DNA from: Methanobacterium veterum
GTDB lineage: Archaea; Methanobacteriota; Methanobacteria; Methanobacteriales; Methanobacteriaceae
Length of the DNA: 64,000 nt
Assembly: GCF_000745485.1 (NCBI RefSeq)
Contig: NZ_JQJK01000015.1
Span: 62,001 to 126,000, forward strand
Reading direction: 5' to 3'
The notes beneath the pieces were generated by a model. That model was not told the origin of the DNA. It did no database searches and saw only the letters and a program-made list of their open reading frames with translations. A program made the position numbers and the translations under genes. This document shows positions 28,030 through 37,699 of the stretch, in pieces. Positions within the stretch are counted from its first letter, which is position 1. Each line of letters begins with the position of its first letter.

Positions 28030-28527
28030 TTAACTTTCGTTATTTTCTTCTTCTTCGATGATTTCGGAAGATCCCAGATCTTCTTTTACTATATTTAAAA
28101 CGGTTTGAGTGTATGTTCTCTGTACATCTGGTTCTTTTAAGAGTTCTTTTATGAAAGCATCAAGTTCGGTTGTATCTCTGAATTTAGCTATTAATATGGC
28201 ATCATATTCGCCAGTAACATCATATATGCCAAGTACATTTTTGTTATAGGCTGTTTTATCTTCCCAGTTTCGTAAAACTCCGCCTTTGACTTTAACGCCA
28301 ATTACAGTAGTTAATTTATATCCAACTTTGGAGTGATCTAGAAGTGGAACAAATTTTTTAATGATTCCTGTTTTTGTAAATTTATCAACTCTATTGTGAA
28401 CTGTACCTACGGATATGTCTAATTCACGTGAAATCTTCCTGTAAGACATTCTTCCGTCTTCATTTAATAAGTTAAGAATTTTCCTGTCAATTTCATCTAG
28501 TTTGGTTGGTCCCTCGTCATCTCTCAT
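28030..28527 (-). CDS. Lrp/AsnC family transcriptional regulator
   Basis: A 165-residue regulator with an N-terminal HTH (KLDEIDRKILNLLNEDGRMS ... DISVGTVHNRVDKF, about 8-55) and a C-terminal RAM domain (about 75-150; GIYDVTGEYDAILIAKF), ending in an acidic tail. Lrp proteins bind palindromic promoter sites as dimers or octamers and often sense amino acids. The ATG at 28527 follows GTGAT; an in-frame GTG three codons upstream is that site itself. It is next to the DUF4013 genes and is a candidate regulator for them. Confidence 0.88.
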   Translation of the reverse strand: MRDDEGPTKLDEIDRKILNLLNEDGRMSYRKISRELDISVGTVHNRVDKFTKTGIIKKFVPLLDHSKVGYKLTTVIGVKVKGGVLRNWEDKTAYNKNVLGIYDVTGEYDAILIAKFRDTTELDAFIKELLKEPDVQRTYTQTVLNIVKEDLGSSEIIEEEENNES

Positions 28528-28724
28528 TTTTATCACTGTATTTTTAATTAATGAAAATTATGAACAATGTTTACATATTGTCAATTTATAATTTAAATAC
28601 GTTGCACATTCTTATAAAATTAATTGGTTTGATGAAAATATATAATTATTTAAAAAAAACATCTTTTTAGGAAAATCTAAATTTTAAGTTGAATTTTATC
28701 AAAAATAAAAAAAAGAAAATAGGT

Positions 28725-29444
28725 TTATTTTGAAGGTTCTTGGACTGATTCTTGATAACTGTATATTTTTTCTTGGGACAAGAATAACAGGGATAGGGAT
28801 CTTGCATAGAACAGTGAGATGTATGATATTACTAAAATGAGAAGCACTGGAATTAATATGATACCAATAAGTGTAATGGCGAGTGCAAATGTGATAGCTA
28901 CTGCAATTAAACCAATAATTAAAGATACCAGTACCACTACGATATACCAAATTATATAATCTGCCCATCCGATCTGGGATATATGACCAAGTATTTCAGT
29001 GAATCTAAAAGCTGCACTAAATTCTCCATCGTTATATGCCAGATTGGCTACTGCAATAATCTCTATAAACCCTATGATGATGGCTAATATCACATAAATT
29101 ATGTATCCTAGGATTAATGCATATAATGCAGCTCCAGAAAGCATGCCTGCATTCATGATCACATTTTGACCTGCTCCTAAGCCTGCAGCTATTATCCAAA
29201 CTGGAATGCTGTAAATTATTCCTACTATGAATAGTTTAAGGCCCTCGATGAATAATTCACCAACATCATCAAAGTTGGGGAGTTCTGATATTCCAGCTAA
29301 ATTTGATTTCAAAGCCCTTAAAAAGTATCCCATACCTATAAAATTCACTAAGGGGATAATCATTATTATTCCTAGTATCAAAAGCTTTCCCAAATCTGAT
29401 GTGGGATATCTAATACTATCTGATATATTTTCTCCTATGTCCAT
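28725..29444 (-). CDS. DUF4013 membrane protein (1 of 3)
   Basis: A 239-residue protein with about six hydrophobic segments. The family signature is MDIG-start, RYPTSDLGKLLILG, a short polar loop LRALKSNLAGISELPNFDD (about 48-66), and YNDGEFSAAFRFTEI (about 140). The function of DUF4013 is unknown. It is the last of three tandem paralogues, each with its own copy of the same promoter, so they are probably co-regulated rather than one operon. Confidence 0.8.
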   Translation of the reverse strand: MDIGENISDSIRYPTSDLGKLLILGIIMIIPLVNFIGMGYFLRALKSNLAGISELPNFDDVGELFIEGLKLFIVGIIYSIPVWIIAAGLGAGQNVIMNAGMLSGAALYALILGYIIYVILAIIIGFIEIIAVANLAYNDGEFSAAFRFTEILGHISQIGWADYIIWYIVVVLVSLIIGLIAVAITFALAITLIGIILIPVLLILVISYISLFYARSLSLLFLSQEKIYSYQESVQEPSK

Positions 29445-29467
29445 ATTTATTCACCTCTTTTTTAATT

Positions 29468-29530
29468 TTGACATAAGACAATTTGTTATTTGAGTTATTC
29501 ACTTATATAAAGATAATGTTCAGCAAAATA
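29468..29530 (-). promoter_or_regulatory. DUF4013 promoter copy 1
   Basis: On the minus strand: an AT-rich block with CATTATC, TATA box CTTTATATAA (about 29503-29512), GTGAATAAC, then the imperfect dyad TTGTCTTATGTCAA (29468-29481) near the expected transcription start, and a ribosome site before the ATG. The same order recurs at the other two copies. Confidence 0.65.
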
Positions 29531-29609
29531 GAAGGGTGATGGGTATATATTGCAAAATGCATTTTAAATTTAAAATAAGTATAAAAAATAAAAAAAATAA
29601 AAAAGGAAT

Positions 29610-30323
29610 TTATTCCCTTGCGTATGTAGTTCTTTCTTCTGTTGCAAATAGGTCTTCTGATGTAACTAATAATCCAAGTGATCTTGAATATAATAGATAT
29701 GCGTATGGCATAACTATCAATGGAGTTAAGAGTAGTCCAATGACAAGAACATTTAAAATACCTGCTACAATTCCTACAACAATTCCTACAATGATCATCA
29801 CTATAAACCAGATTATGTAGTCTACATATCCAATTGATTTAGCTAAATCAATTATTTCACTGAATCTGAATGCTGCCCCAAGGTCGCTGTCGTAAAGTGC
29901 CATATTTGCTATTGCCAGTATTAATGCTAAACTGAATATAATCTCAAGGATTATACCGATAAGGACAACTCCACTTATCAGGCCCAATGCTGCTGCTGGT
30001 GACATTAAACTTCCTAAATTTTGTATTGAAGCTGCTGATCCGAATATGCCTATTAATATTACTATCGCTGGTATAATGCTGTATACTATAGAAACTATAA
30101 TTAATTTAAGACTGTCTATAACCATTTCGCCCCAGTCACCAAATTCTGGGAGCTCATCTGAACCTGCTAAGGTTGCTTTCAATGCTCTAAGTGCATATCC
30201 TGGCCAGAATAAAATTCCAATAATTACATAGTTTAAAAGGAAAAATACACCAAATGTAACTACTTTTTTCCAGTCCTGTGAGGGATATCTAACTGCATCT
30301 CCTATTATGTCGCCTATGTCCAT
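29610..30323 (-). CDS. DUF4013 membrane protein (2 of 3)
   Basis: A 237-residue paralogue with the same layout: [20 protein letters not shown], the polar [19 protein letters not shown] loop, about six hydrophobic segments and [12 protein letters not shown]. The C-terminus has the family's SRSLGLL segment before a short charged tail. Its promoter is nearly identical to those of the neighbours. GGAGGT lies eight bases before the ATG. The function is unknown. Confidence 0.8.
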   Translation of the reverse strand: MDIGDIIGDAVRYPSQDWKKVVTFGVFFLLNYVIIGILFWPGYALRALKATLAGSDELPEFGDWGEMVIDSLKLIIVSIVYSIIPAIVILIGIFGSAASIQNLGSLMSPAAALGLISGVVLIGIILEIIFSLALILAIANMALYDSDLGAAFRFSEIIDLAKSIGYVDYIIWFIVMIIVGIVVGIVAGILNVLVIGLLLTPLIVMPYAYLLYSRSLGLLVTSEDLFATEERTTYARE

Positions 30324-30346
30324 ATTTATTTACCTCCTTTTTAATT

Positions 30347-30407
30347 TTAGCATAAGCCAATTTGTTATTTGAATCATTCACGTATATAAAGATAATGTTT
30401 AACAAAA
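30347..30407 (-). promoter_or_regulatory. DUF4013 promoter copy 2
   Basis: Minus strand: GTTAAACATTATC, then TATA box CTTTATATAC (30382-30391), GTGAATGAT, and dyad TTGGCTTATGCTAA (30347-30360), followed by the ribosome site and ATG 24-38 bases on. It matches copy 1 at most positions. Confidence 0.65.
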
Positions 30408-30491
30408 TAAAAATTAGTGATAGTTATAGACACTGTAAAAGCGGATTTTATATTTGAAATAAGGATAAAAAATAAAAATAAAGAAATTTGT

Positions 30492-31286
30492 TTATTTTGA
30501 ATGTGCAGTTCCTGTTTGCTGGGATCCATATATCACATCTTGAGAACTGTATAGCAATGCTACTGATCTAGCGACATACATCTGTAGATAAGGTGTTACA
30601 ATTAATGCCATTAACACTACTGTTAGTACGGGGCTAATTAAACTGAAAAGGCCAGTTATAATTCCGCCTACAGCAGCAATGACTATATAAACAATTATTG
30701 TCACCATATACCATAGTATAAGGTTTCCCCATCCTATGGTCCCGATTTTGTCGAATATTTCACTGAATCTGAATGCTGCACTAAATTCACTGTCATTGTA
30801 GGCCATATTTGCCACTGCAACTGCGATTATTGGGGTAATTATAAGCATGTATAACATTGCAAGGATAATTCCAATTCCAGCCCCAATAAGTGCTCCTATA
30901 GGAATTGATGATGGGTTTGAAATTAATGATATTATAATTGATGCTGCAAAGATTAGTATTAATATAACGGCAGGTATTGAATAAACAAAACCGACTACAG
31001 CTACTTTAATGCCGTCTATAAACATAGTAACAAATTCATCGAATGATGGAAGCTCTGAAATTCCTGCTAAACTTGATTTTATGATTTTAAAGAAGTAACC
31101 ATATCCTAATAATCCAACAATAAATCCAATAATCCCTAAAACTGATATTAATGTACTGTCTGCCATGAATGACCTTGATATGTTTCCTATGCCCGCAATC
31201 ACCAGGATGATTCCTAACATTAAAATTTTAGTCCAGTCTGATAGTGGGTATTTTAAGGCATCTGAGACTAAATCTCCAATATCCAT
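30492..31286 (-). CDS. DUF4013 membrane protein (3 of 3)
   Basis: A 264-residue paralogue, slightly longer than the other two because of extra hydrophobic sequence near residues 30-50. It keeps MDIGDLVSDALKYPLSDWTK, the SSLAGISELPSFDEF loop and [22 protein letters not shown] precedes the ATG. The spread of changes among the three copies suggests old duplications. The function is unknown. Confidence 0.8.
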   Translation of the reverse strand: MDIGDLVSDALKYPLSDWTKILMLGIILVIAGIGNISRSFMADSTLISVLGIIGFIVGLLGYGYFFKIIKSSLAGISELPSFDEFVTMFIDGIKVAVVGFVYSIPAVILILIFAASIIISLISNPSSIPIGALIGAGIGIILAMLYMLIITPIIAVAVANMAYNDSEFSAAFRFSEIFDKIGTIGWGNLILWYMVTIIVYIVIAAVGGIITGLFSLISPVLTVVLMALIVTPYLQMYVARSVALLYSSQDVIYGSQQTGTAHSK

Positions 31287-31310
31287 AGTTTAACCTCCTT
31301 TTTTTTAATT

Positions 31311-31372
31311 TTGGCATATGCCAATTCATTTTATTAAGCTCAGCATATATTAAGTGATAATGTTTAACAAAA
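31311..31372 (-). promoter_or_regulatory. DUF4013 promoter copy 3 with perfect operator palindrome
   Basis: Minus strand: GTTAAACATTATC, TATA-like TTAATATATGC (31343-31354), then the perfect 14-base palindrome TTGGCATATGCCAA (31311-31324) and the ribosome site. The palindrome is the best version of the dyad seen in all three copies. The remainder of 31373-31628 is AT-rich spacer without a gene. Confidence 0.65.
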
Positions 31373-31649
31373 ATAATAAAATTTAATAATTAAAAAGTAA
31401 ATATTTAGTTTGTCTTGCTTTTATTTTCAATAAATAAGTGTTTTTTTCGGTTTTTTATAAGTATTTTATTTTAATTAAGATCACTAATAGGGCAAAAATT
31501 TAACTACTATAATGAAAAATGATATTTAAAGATTAGTGAACTTTAATTTAAAACGGAAAGAACAAAAATAATTAGCTTTAAGCAAATATTTACAATTATT
31601 ACAAATTAAATTAATATTTATTGCACATATGCAAAGTGCAGGTGAACAA

Positions 31650-32342
31650 ATGAAATGGGGAATAGTCGTTATAGTAATATTATTACTTATTGGGGGTTAT
31701 ATCTATGCTTCAAGTGCAAATGGAGATATAGAACCATTAGGAAGGCTAGGATTCGTTAAACTTGCTAATCCAGATATGTACCCTGGACATCCGCACTCTG
31801 AACTACTTGCAAAATATGCGGAGGAGAGAGGGTCAAAATGTGCTCTAGTTGTGCACTTTGCTGGAAGTTCGAACTATCGTAGCTATAAAGAAGGAGATGT
31901 ATATATAATAGAACTGGCGTTCCATGATACTCAGGGTAACGGTGCTGCAGGTAATGTAAACTATTTTGATTCACTTAAAGTTGCTTTATTCGGTGTTCCT
32001 GATGGAAGATATACCTACAAATCCGATGGAAAAGTCTACAACACCTATGAAGGGGCGATGGATCATGTCTATGAACTTGCAAAGGAACATGGTCAGGTAG
32101 GCCCTATTCCAATGGTATGGCACGGAACGGCAAGAAGTGGAAACCCTATGATAACTCAGGGCTGCGGATATCCGTTGTTTTTTGATATAGTGAGAAGAGA
32201 ATATGGAATAATCCCTGCATATTATTATACGCTTAAAGGGATGCTATTACCGTACATAGGTGACCCTTACAGGAATTTCGAGCTGTCGCACGCTTCATCG
32301 CTCCAGTATTATTATACACACGGGATGCTTGATTATGAATAA
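31650..32342 (+). CDS. Membrane-anchored or secreted protein, unknown
   Basis: A 230-residue protein with one N-terminal hydrophobic segment (about residues 3-20), then a soluble domain facing outside by inference. The domain has many Tyr, Gly and His (for example [19 protein letters not shown] and [15 protein letters not shown]) and two Cys. I do not recognise the family. The ATG at 31650 follows AGGTGA; the frame is open to 31629. Single-gene unit. Confidence 0.7.
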   Translation: MKWGIVVIVILLLIGGYIYASSANGDIEPLGRLGFVKLANPDMYPGHPHSELLAKYAEERGSKCALVVHFAGSSNYRSYKEGDVYIIELAFHDTQGNGAAGNVNYFDSLKVALFGVPDGRYTYKSDGKVYNTYEGAMDHVYELAKEHGQVGPIPMVWHGTARSGNPMITQGCGYPLFFDIVRREYGIIPAYYYTLKGMLLPYIGDPYRNFELSHASSLQYYYTHGMLDYE

Positions 32343-32498
32343 ATTCATTTTTAAGCATTAAAATTATTTTTTTAAGTTTTTACTCCTTTTATTTTTAGAT
32401 TTTAAAATATGAAAAGTTATTTTTTTTCAATTACATAAACGTACTTCTCAGACTTAGAGATTTCAAAGTCATATTTGGGTTATCTGTTTCAAATAGTA

Positions 32499-33668
32499 TT
32501 AAGCAGGGTCACATGTTTCATTTAAGCACGAAATTACTTCTTTTAGTTTATCCACAGGGGCGTCTGTCTTAATTCCCGTAGGTTTAAAATGAGTTCTTGA
32601 TACGAAGTATCCCTCTTCTTTAATTGATTCTAAAACAGCATCAAGACGAGGAGAGCTTGTTTTCATTTTTTTACATATTTGGTGAAGGTCATAAAAAGTT
32701 GCAGGGCCGTTTGCTTCTTCATATGTCATATTTAAAAGTTTAGACACTTTTTTTTCCTGGTTTATTTTTGTATTTTCCATATTTTTTAGCATTGATTCTA
32801 TAAACTGCTGATCTAAAATACTGCCGCACCACAGGGGACCTACAGTCTTAAAATTTTTACCACATACTGGACAGATAGAACTGGTTTTGGGAGTTATACC
32901 TTGAACTACAGTTCTGTTTAGGCAGTTTTCACAGTGCAATATATATCCTATGTCCTTTTTTAGGGATTCATCTGTTATCTTTGCTCCTTTTTTGACCCTT
33001 GCATAAATTCGCATGTAGTGTTCGGTGCTGTGTGAGAATAATATCTCAATGCACTTTTTATATTTGGAAAATGTCCTTGCAATAAATCCTGCAAGAATTC
33101 TAACCCCTAACTCATGACAGTATTCAGTTTTAAGTGGCATAGCGCCGTATTTTCTAACACACGGATCTTTATAAGTCCCACATAGCCCTGAAGTGTCAGT
33201 AGCCGTTGCGCAGATCATTCCGTCTGCTTTTAAACTAATTCCTGCAGATTCCATGTAATAAGAAGGAGTTCCGAATGGATCTATGTCAACAATGTCGAAT
33301 TTTCCTTTGCATTTTCTAAGTAAGATGTTTGCATCTTCTTTGCATGCTTTTACGTTGTTTAACTCATTTATTTTGATGTTTTCATTTGCAAATTGGATTG
33401 CCCGGGGGTTTATATCAGTCACAACTACCCTGGAGACATTTTCTATCTCCTTTGCATATCTCACGCCTCTGATTCCACTTCCTCCAAAAGCATCACATAT
33501 GCTAATTTCATGCTCTAATTCGTCTTGATATGTCTTTATTGCAATTACAGATATGTCTCTGTTAAGTTCCATTACTGGATTGTAAAAAACGGGAGCTTTA
33601 GACGATACTTTATCAAATTCTGGGGTTTTAATCGTTACAAGCCCTTCATGAATAATTTTAGTGTCCAT
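32499..33668 (-). CDS. trm1: tRNA (guanine26-N2)-dimethyltransferase
   Basis: A 389-residue SAM enzyme that makes N2,N2-dimethylguanosine at tRNA position 26. Visible are [15 protein letters not shown] near the N-terminus, [14 protein letters not shown] (motif I), the catalytic [15 protein letters not shown] (about 127-141), and a zinc ribbon CENCLNR ... CPVCGKNF (about 245-275). Full length for archaeal Trm1. Confidence 0.94.
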   Translation of the reverse strand: MDTKIIHEGLVTIKTPEFDKVSSKAPVFYNPVMELNRDISVIAIKTYQDELEHEISICDAFGGSGIRGVRYAKEIENVSRVVVTDINPRAIQFANENIKINELNNVKACKEDANILLRKCKGKFDIVDIDPFGTPSYYMESAGISLKADGMICATATDTSGLCGTYKDPCVRKYGAMPLKTEYCHELGVRILAGFIARTFSKYKKCIEILFSHSTEHYMRIYARVKKGAKITDESLKKDIGYILHCENCLNRTVVQGITPKTSSICPVCGKNFKTVGPLWCGSILDQQFIESMLKNMENTKINQEKKVSKLLNMTYEEANGPATFYDLHQICKKMKTSSPRLDAVLESIKEEGYFVSRTHFKPTGIKTDAPVDKLKEVISCLNETCDPA

Positions 33669-33958
33669 AATTTAACCATGCCCTTTTATGATTGTTTTTA
33701 AATAAATTGAATAGGTAAATTTAATCAAATACAAATTTTTTAGAATTATTAAAATATAATGAATTTATTTATTAATTTAATCTTTTATAACTTTAAATTC
33801 ATTTCCCTGAAAATTAAATTATTTAAAGTGCTGCAATTAATTTAAAATTAGATTTTTTAAAACAAACCGAACTGCATTATAATTTAATTATTTTTATCAG
33901 GCTAAATCATTTTTCTAATAAAAGTAAATATGATTTTATACAACTTATTTATGTTACC

Positions 33959-34060
33959 GTGAATAACATACTTTTTAAACTTAATAAATTTAGGTTTAGT
34001 TTTAAAGCACACAAATACATTTTTTATAGATCAACTAATCCAGAACGTTTGGTTATTCAC
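33959..34060. repeat. Inverted-repeat-bounded element 1 (GTGAATAAC...GTTATTCAC)
   Basis: A 102-base AT-rich segment bounded by the perfect 9-bp inverted repeat GTGAATAAC (33959-33967) and GTTATTCAC (34052-34060). A similar segment lies at 35338-35439; both share the interior CTTA..ATAAATTT and TTTAAAGC. It could be a small non-autonomous element or a promoter module with paired operator halves. The rest of the spacer 33669-34170 has no gene. Confidence 0.5.
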
Positions 34061-34170
34061 TATAAATCAAATGAATGTTATTAATAATTAAATACAAATA
34101 GTTATACTCTAGTACTAGATCTAATGGGGGAATAATTATATCAAAAATTCCATTTTTATATAATGCAGAA

Positions 34171-35064
34171 TTGGGTAAAAATAGCTGGTGGAGATACATT
34201 GTTACGATTGTAGCGACATGGGGAATACAGGGAATAGTAGGAATTCTTGTGGCTGTGCTTTTTGTAGTATTTTTAATTATGCAAAATGGTATTTCTGCAG
34301 TGGGTTTAAATATTCAATCTATTCAATCGAATTCGATGTTTCTGGTAGCACTGGCATTAGTTGGCTTTGCAGCTTCGTACTTTGTTTTTTATCTTTGCAC
34401 GCGTTTTTTACATCAAAGACCATTCATATCATTGTTTACTACTAAATCACAAATTAATTGGGCCAGAATGATAAAAGGGGCGGTATTATGGTTTTTAATA
34501 TTGGGAATGTTAACTTTAATCTTCTATTTGATTAATCCTGCAAGTTATGAAGTAACTTTTAACCCCAGTACATTTGGAATGCTTTTAATTTTAAGTTTAA
34601 TAACATTTCCAATACAGGCCTCCTTTGAAGAAGTATTTTTCAGGGGATATTTAATGCAGGGAGTGGGTTTATTAAGTAAAAAACCAATTGTACCTCTTCT
34701 TGCTACTTCATTTTTGTTCGGCTTTGGACACATTATGAATGGGACAGGTATGACTTTAAGCGTATTTCCATTAATTGAGACAGTTATAATTGGTATAGCG
34801 TTGGGTATTATAACTTTGGGGGAAGACGGTATAGAAACTGCAATTGGAATACATGTTATGAATAATCTTTATGCGGTGCTCATAGTCAGTACTCCCGACG
34901 GAATATTTGGTAATTTACCTTCTATCATGATGACGTCATCCAGTCCTTCGGGTGATATTCTTACAACAGCAGCAGCTGCTGTAATTGCAGTGATAATTAT
35001 ATTCTGGAATAAAAAAGATAAATTAAGGGATATATTCAGATGGGAAGATGCAGAACATAATTAA
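34171..35064 (+). CDS. CPBP family intramembrane glutamic endopeptidase
   Basis: A protein of about 297 residues with some eight hydrophobic segments and the CPBP/CAAX-protease-like motifs: EEVFFRGYLMQG (about 152-163, catalytic Glu pair) and FGFGHIMNG (about 189-197, His). Members process CAAX proteins or bacteriocin-type peptides; the target is unknown. The TTG at 34171 is the first standard start, but the upstream in-frame sequence ISKIPFLYNAEL looks like genuine family N-terminus, so translation may begin at ATT near 34135 behind GGGGGA. The gene is bracketed by the two inverted-repeat elements. Confidence 0.85.
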   Translation: MGKNSWWRYIVTIVATWGIQGIVGILVAVLFVVFLIMQNGISAVGLNIQSIQSNSMFLVALALVGFAASYFVFYLCTRFLHQRPFISLFTTKSQINWARMIKGAVLWFLILGMLTLIFYLINPASYEVTFNPSTFGMLLILSLITFPIQASFEEVFFRGYLMQGVGLLSKKPIVPLLATSFLFGFGHIMNGTGMTLSVFPLIETVIIGIALGIITLGEDGIETAIGIHVMNNLYAVLIVSTPDGIFGNLPSIMMTSSSPSGDILTTAAAAVIAVIIIFWNKKDKLRDIFRWEDAEHN

Positions 35065-35282
35065 ATTTATTTAAATTACTTTTTATCTATTTTTAGAAGA
35101 TATGCAAAAAGTAATTTTAGGAAATATATCTAAAAAATGGTTAATTTTAAACCAATTAATTTTTAATTCGGCCTAATTTAAATTGAAAAAGTGCATTCAA
35201 ATAATAAACTAGCATTTTAAAATAAAAATTTAGATAACTCAAGCCACTTTAAATATTTGAAAGTTGAAATAAATATTATAAA

Positions 35283-35337
35283 AATAAACGATGGGTGAGA
35301 TAATAATTGTTGTTTGATGTTTATCGTTTATTTTTTT
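35283..35337 (+). terminator. Inverted repeat followed by T-run
   Basis: AATAAACGAT (35283-35292) and ATCGTTTATT (35323-35332) form a 10-bp stem around a 30-base loop, followed directly by TTTTTTTATA. It lies 220 bases past the CPBP stop, so it could end that transcript or belong to a short RNA; the loop is long for a simple terminator. Confidence 0.35.
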
Positions 35338-35439
35338 ATAGTGAATAATCAATTTAAATCAATTGACTTACATAAATTTGAATTTATATAATTTAAAGCT
35401 TAAATAAGATTTATAAGCTTATAGGACGTTATTCACTAT
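35338..35439. repeat. Inverted-repeat-bounded element 2
   Basis: ATAGTGAATAA (35338-35348) and TTATTCACTAT (35429-35439) are a perfect 11-bp inverted pair about 80 bases apart. The interior is AT-rich and includes CTTACATAAATTT and TTTAAAGC, as in element 1. The TATA-like ATTTATAAGC at about 35410 would place the DegT gene's transcription start inside the right repeat. Confidence 0.5.
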
Positions 35440-35476
35440 CTTAAATCTAATCTTGATTAATTAAAGGTGATACTTG

Positions 35477-36574
35477 ATGATACCAATTGCTAAACCATTT
35501 ATTGGTGATGAAGAAATTAAGGAAGTAGAGGCTGTTTTAAGATCGGGATTCATTGCACAAGGGCCAAAAGTTGCTGAATTCGAAGAAAAGTTTGCAGAAT
35601 ATGTCGGCACTAGGCATGCTGTTGCTACAAGTTCTGGGACCACAGCATTACATGTTGCTCTTCTTTGTGCTGGAATTGGTAAAGGCGATGAAGTAATAAC
35701 CACTCCGTTTTCCTTTGCTGCAACAGCAAATTCTGTTCTTTATGCTGGCGGAAAACCTGTATTTGTGGATATAGACCCTAAAACATATAATATAAACCCT
35801 GAAAAAATTGAAGAAGCTATAACAGATAAAACAAAGGCTATATTACCGGTTCATTTGTACGGACAGCCTGCAGATATGGATCAGATATGCAAAATAGCGG
35901 AAGATCATGACTTAAAAGTAATAGAAGACGCTGCACAGGCTCATGGAGCTATTTACCACGGTAAAAAGGTAGGATCCATTGGAGATATGGCGTGTTTCAG
36001 CTTTTACCCTACAAAAAATATTACAACTGGGGAAGGCGGTATAATAACTACTGATGATGATGCATTTGACAAAGATGCACGTGCTATACGAGCTCATGGT
36101 GAAAGTGAAAGATATGAACACGTTACATTGGGATATAACTTCCGAATGACTGATATTGCAGCGGCAATAGGGGTTGTTCAGCTTAAAAGGCTTGAAGAGT
36201 TCAATGAGAAGAGAATAGAAAATGCAGAATATTTAACTGAGCATATAAATTCAATTGAAGGTATTGAATCACCATATGTGGCGTCAAATGTTAGGCATGT
36301 GTTCCACCAGTACACGGTAAGGGTAGAAGATGGTAAAAGAGATGAATTAAAAGAATTTTTAAACAATGAAGGAATTGGAACGGGAGTCCATTATCCTAGG
36401 ACCATATACAACCAAAAACTTTATGAAGATTTGGGGTACACGGCTGACTGTCCTGAAGCGGAAAAAGCAGCGGCTGAAGTTTTATCTCTCCCTGTAAATC
36501 CTACCTTAACTGCTGAAGATTTTGGAAAAATAGTATCTGTACTTCAAGATGCTTCGGATAAAATTTTTAAATAA
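35477..36574 (+). CDS. DegT/DnrJ/EryC1/StrS family aminotransferase
   Basis: A 365-residue PLP-dependent sugar aminotransferase. It starts [20 protein letters not shown]; the cofactor site includes [12 protein letters not shown] (about 57), EDAAQAHGA (about 157) and the PLP-lysine motif [13 protein letters not shown] (about 178-190). Such enzymes make amino sugars for glycoproteins and surface polymers or act in related pathways. No nucleotide-sugar genes are adjacent, so the substrate is open. The ATG at 35477 follows GGTGAT; a TTG one codon upstream is possible. Confidence 0.9.
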   Translation: MIPIAKPFIGDEEIKEVEAVLRSGFIAQGPKVAEFEEKFAEYVGTRHAVATSSGTTALHVALLCAGIGKGDEVITTPFSFAATANSVLYAGGKPVFVDIDPKTYNINPEKIEEAITDKTKAILPVHLYGQPADMDQICKIAEDHDLKVIEDAAQAHGAIYHGKKVGSIGDMACFSFYPTKNITTGEGGIITTDDDAFDKDARAIRAHGESERYEHVTLGYNFRMTDIAAAIGVVQLKRLEEFNEKRIENAEYLTEHINSIEGIESPYVASNVRHVFHQYTVRVEDGKRDELKEFLNNEGIGTGVHYPRTIYNQKLYEDLGYTADCPEAEKAAAEVLSLPVNPTLTAEDFGKIVSVLQDASDKIFK

Positions 36575-36803
36575 TTTAAAAATTTTATTTTTTGATAAAA
36601 CTGGATAATTGTTTTTTAGTAAGATATAACCTTATTTTTACTTTTTTTGAAAAATAGTTATTTCTGAGATTTATTTTTAATATTTTATCATTTTTTATGA
36701 TTATTTTTTAAATAGGAATGTGCCTTAAATAATTATTAATACTTTTTATTAATTCAGTATTAATTTTTTATAGTACCTATCATATAATAATTGTATAATG
36801 CGT

Positions 36804-36864
36804 GGAGGTTCTCAAACACAATATGTTTGGAACCCCAAAAAAATCAGAGATTTTTTTGGAGGTT
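36804..36864 (+). repeat. Palindrome insertion between duplicated Shine-Dalgarno sequences (mosaic C)
   Basis: GGAGGTT occurs at 36804-36810 and again at 36858-36864. Between them lie two hairpins: GGTT(C)TCAAACA/TGTTTGGAACC, and a perfect 11-bp stem CCAAAAAAATC-AGA-GATTTTTTTGG (36835-36859). The last GG of the stem is the first GG of the second GGAGGTT, the ribosome site of the next gene. The simplest reading is an insertion into the ribosome site with a 7-base duplication. Confidence 0.65.
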
Positions 36865-36870
36865 GATAAC

Positions 36871-37626
36871 GTGGTTTTTGAAAATGTACAACAAGGCCTT
36901 ACAAATTCTGTAAATATGGTAATTCAATTCCTGCCGGCTTTAATTGGCGCTATTATAATCCTGATAATTGGATGGATTGTAGGGCGTGTAGGTGGTGGGC
37001 TTTTATCTAAACTACTCCAGAAAACCAATATTGATGAAACAGTGGGCAAAACTGACTTTGGTACAACATTGGAGAAGTCGGGAATGACCATATCTGGGCT
37101 ATTTGGTTCACTGTTTAAATGGTTCATATATTTGATATTCATAATGGCCGCTGTAAACGTCTTAAACATACCAATTTTCGCAGATTTCCTGAATGCAGTA
37201 GTGTTATACATACCCAATCTTATAGCAGGTGTACTGGTACTTGTTATAGGATTAATAGCAGTTAACTTCCTCATGAAATGGGTAGGAAGCATGCTAAAAG
37301 GTGAAGATGTTCCATTTACTAACTGGATAGTTGTTGGATTACAAGCACTGCTTTCTGTAGTGGTAATTGTAATTGCATTAGACCAATGGCGTATTCAAAC
37401 TGCAATTATATATACTTTCCTGGTTCCGCTGGCATGGGGAATTTCTGCAGGTATAGCAATTGCAATAGGAATTTCAGTGGGAGTAGGAGCTAAAGATATT
37501 GTAGCAGACTATTTACGAAAAATGGCAGAGACTGGAGAAAGCAAAACCAAAGAAAAAATAGAAGAAAAAGGTGAAGGTGGAAACGAGGAAGAATTCCGTG
37601 AACCTGGAGAAGGAGTACCAAAGTAA
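36871..37626 (+). CDS. Mechanosensitive-channel-like membrane protein (conserved TM helix family)
   Basis: A 251-residue protein with about four to five membrane helices. Repeated segments such as FLPALIGAIIILIIGWIVG and YIPNLIAGVLVLVIGLIAVN match the conserved TM-helix repeat found next to MscS domains. The MscS beta domain itself is absent, so channel activity is unproven. The tail (about 215-251) is Lys/Glu/Gly-rich. The start is GTG at 36871, seven bases after GGAGGT; the frame is open upstream through the palindrome element but this is not likely coding. Confidence 0.78.
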   Translation: MVFENVQQGLTNSVNMVIQFLPALIGAIIILIIGWIVGRVGGGLLSKLLQKTNIDETVGKTDFGTTLEKSGMTISGLFGSLFKWFIYLIFIMAAVNVLNIPIFADFLNAVVLYIPNLIAGVLVLVIGLIAVNFLMKWVGSMLKGEDVPFTNWIVVGLQALLSVVVIVIALDQWRIQTAIIYTFLVPLAWGISAGIAIAIGISVGVGAKDIVADYLRKMAETGESKTKEKIEEKGEGGNEEEFREPGEGVPK

Positions 37627-37699
37627 TTCAGATACAATTTTCTGTCCAGAATTAAAAATTTTGTACCCAAACACTAATGTTTGGGAATTTTCTTTTATT

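Noticed and set aside
36802..36870. N-terminal extension of the channel-like protein
   Set aside because: The extra 23 codons are made of the palindrome element, and a GGAGGT is well placed for the GTG at 36871.
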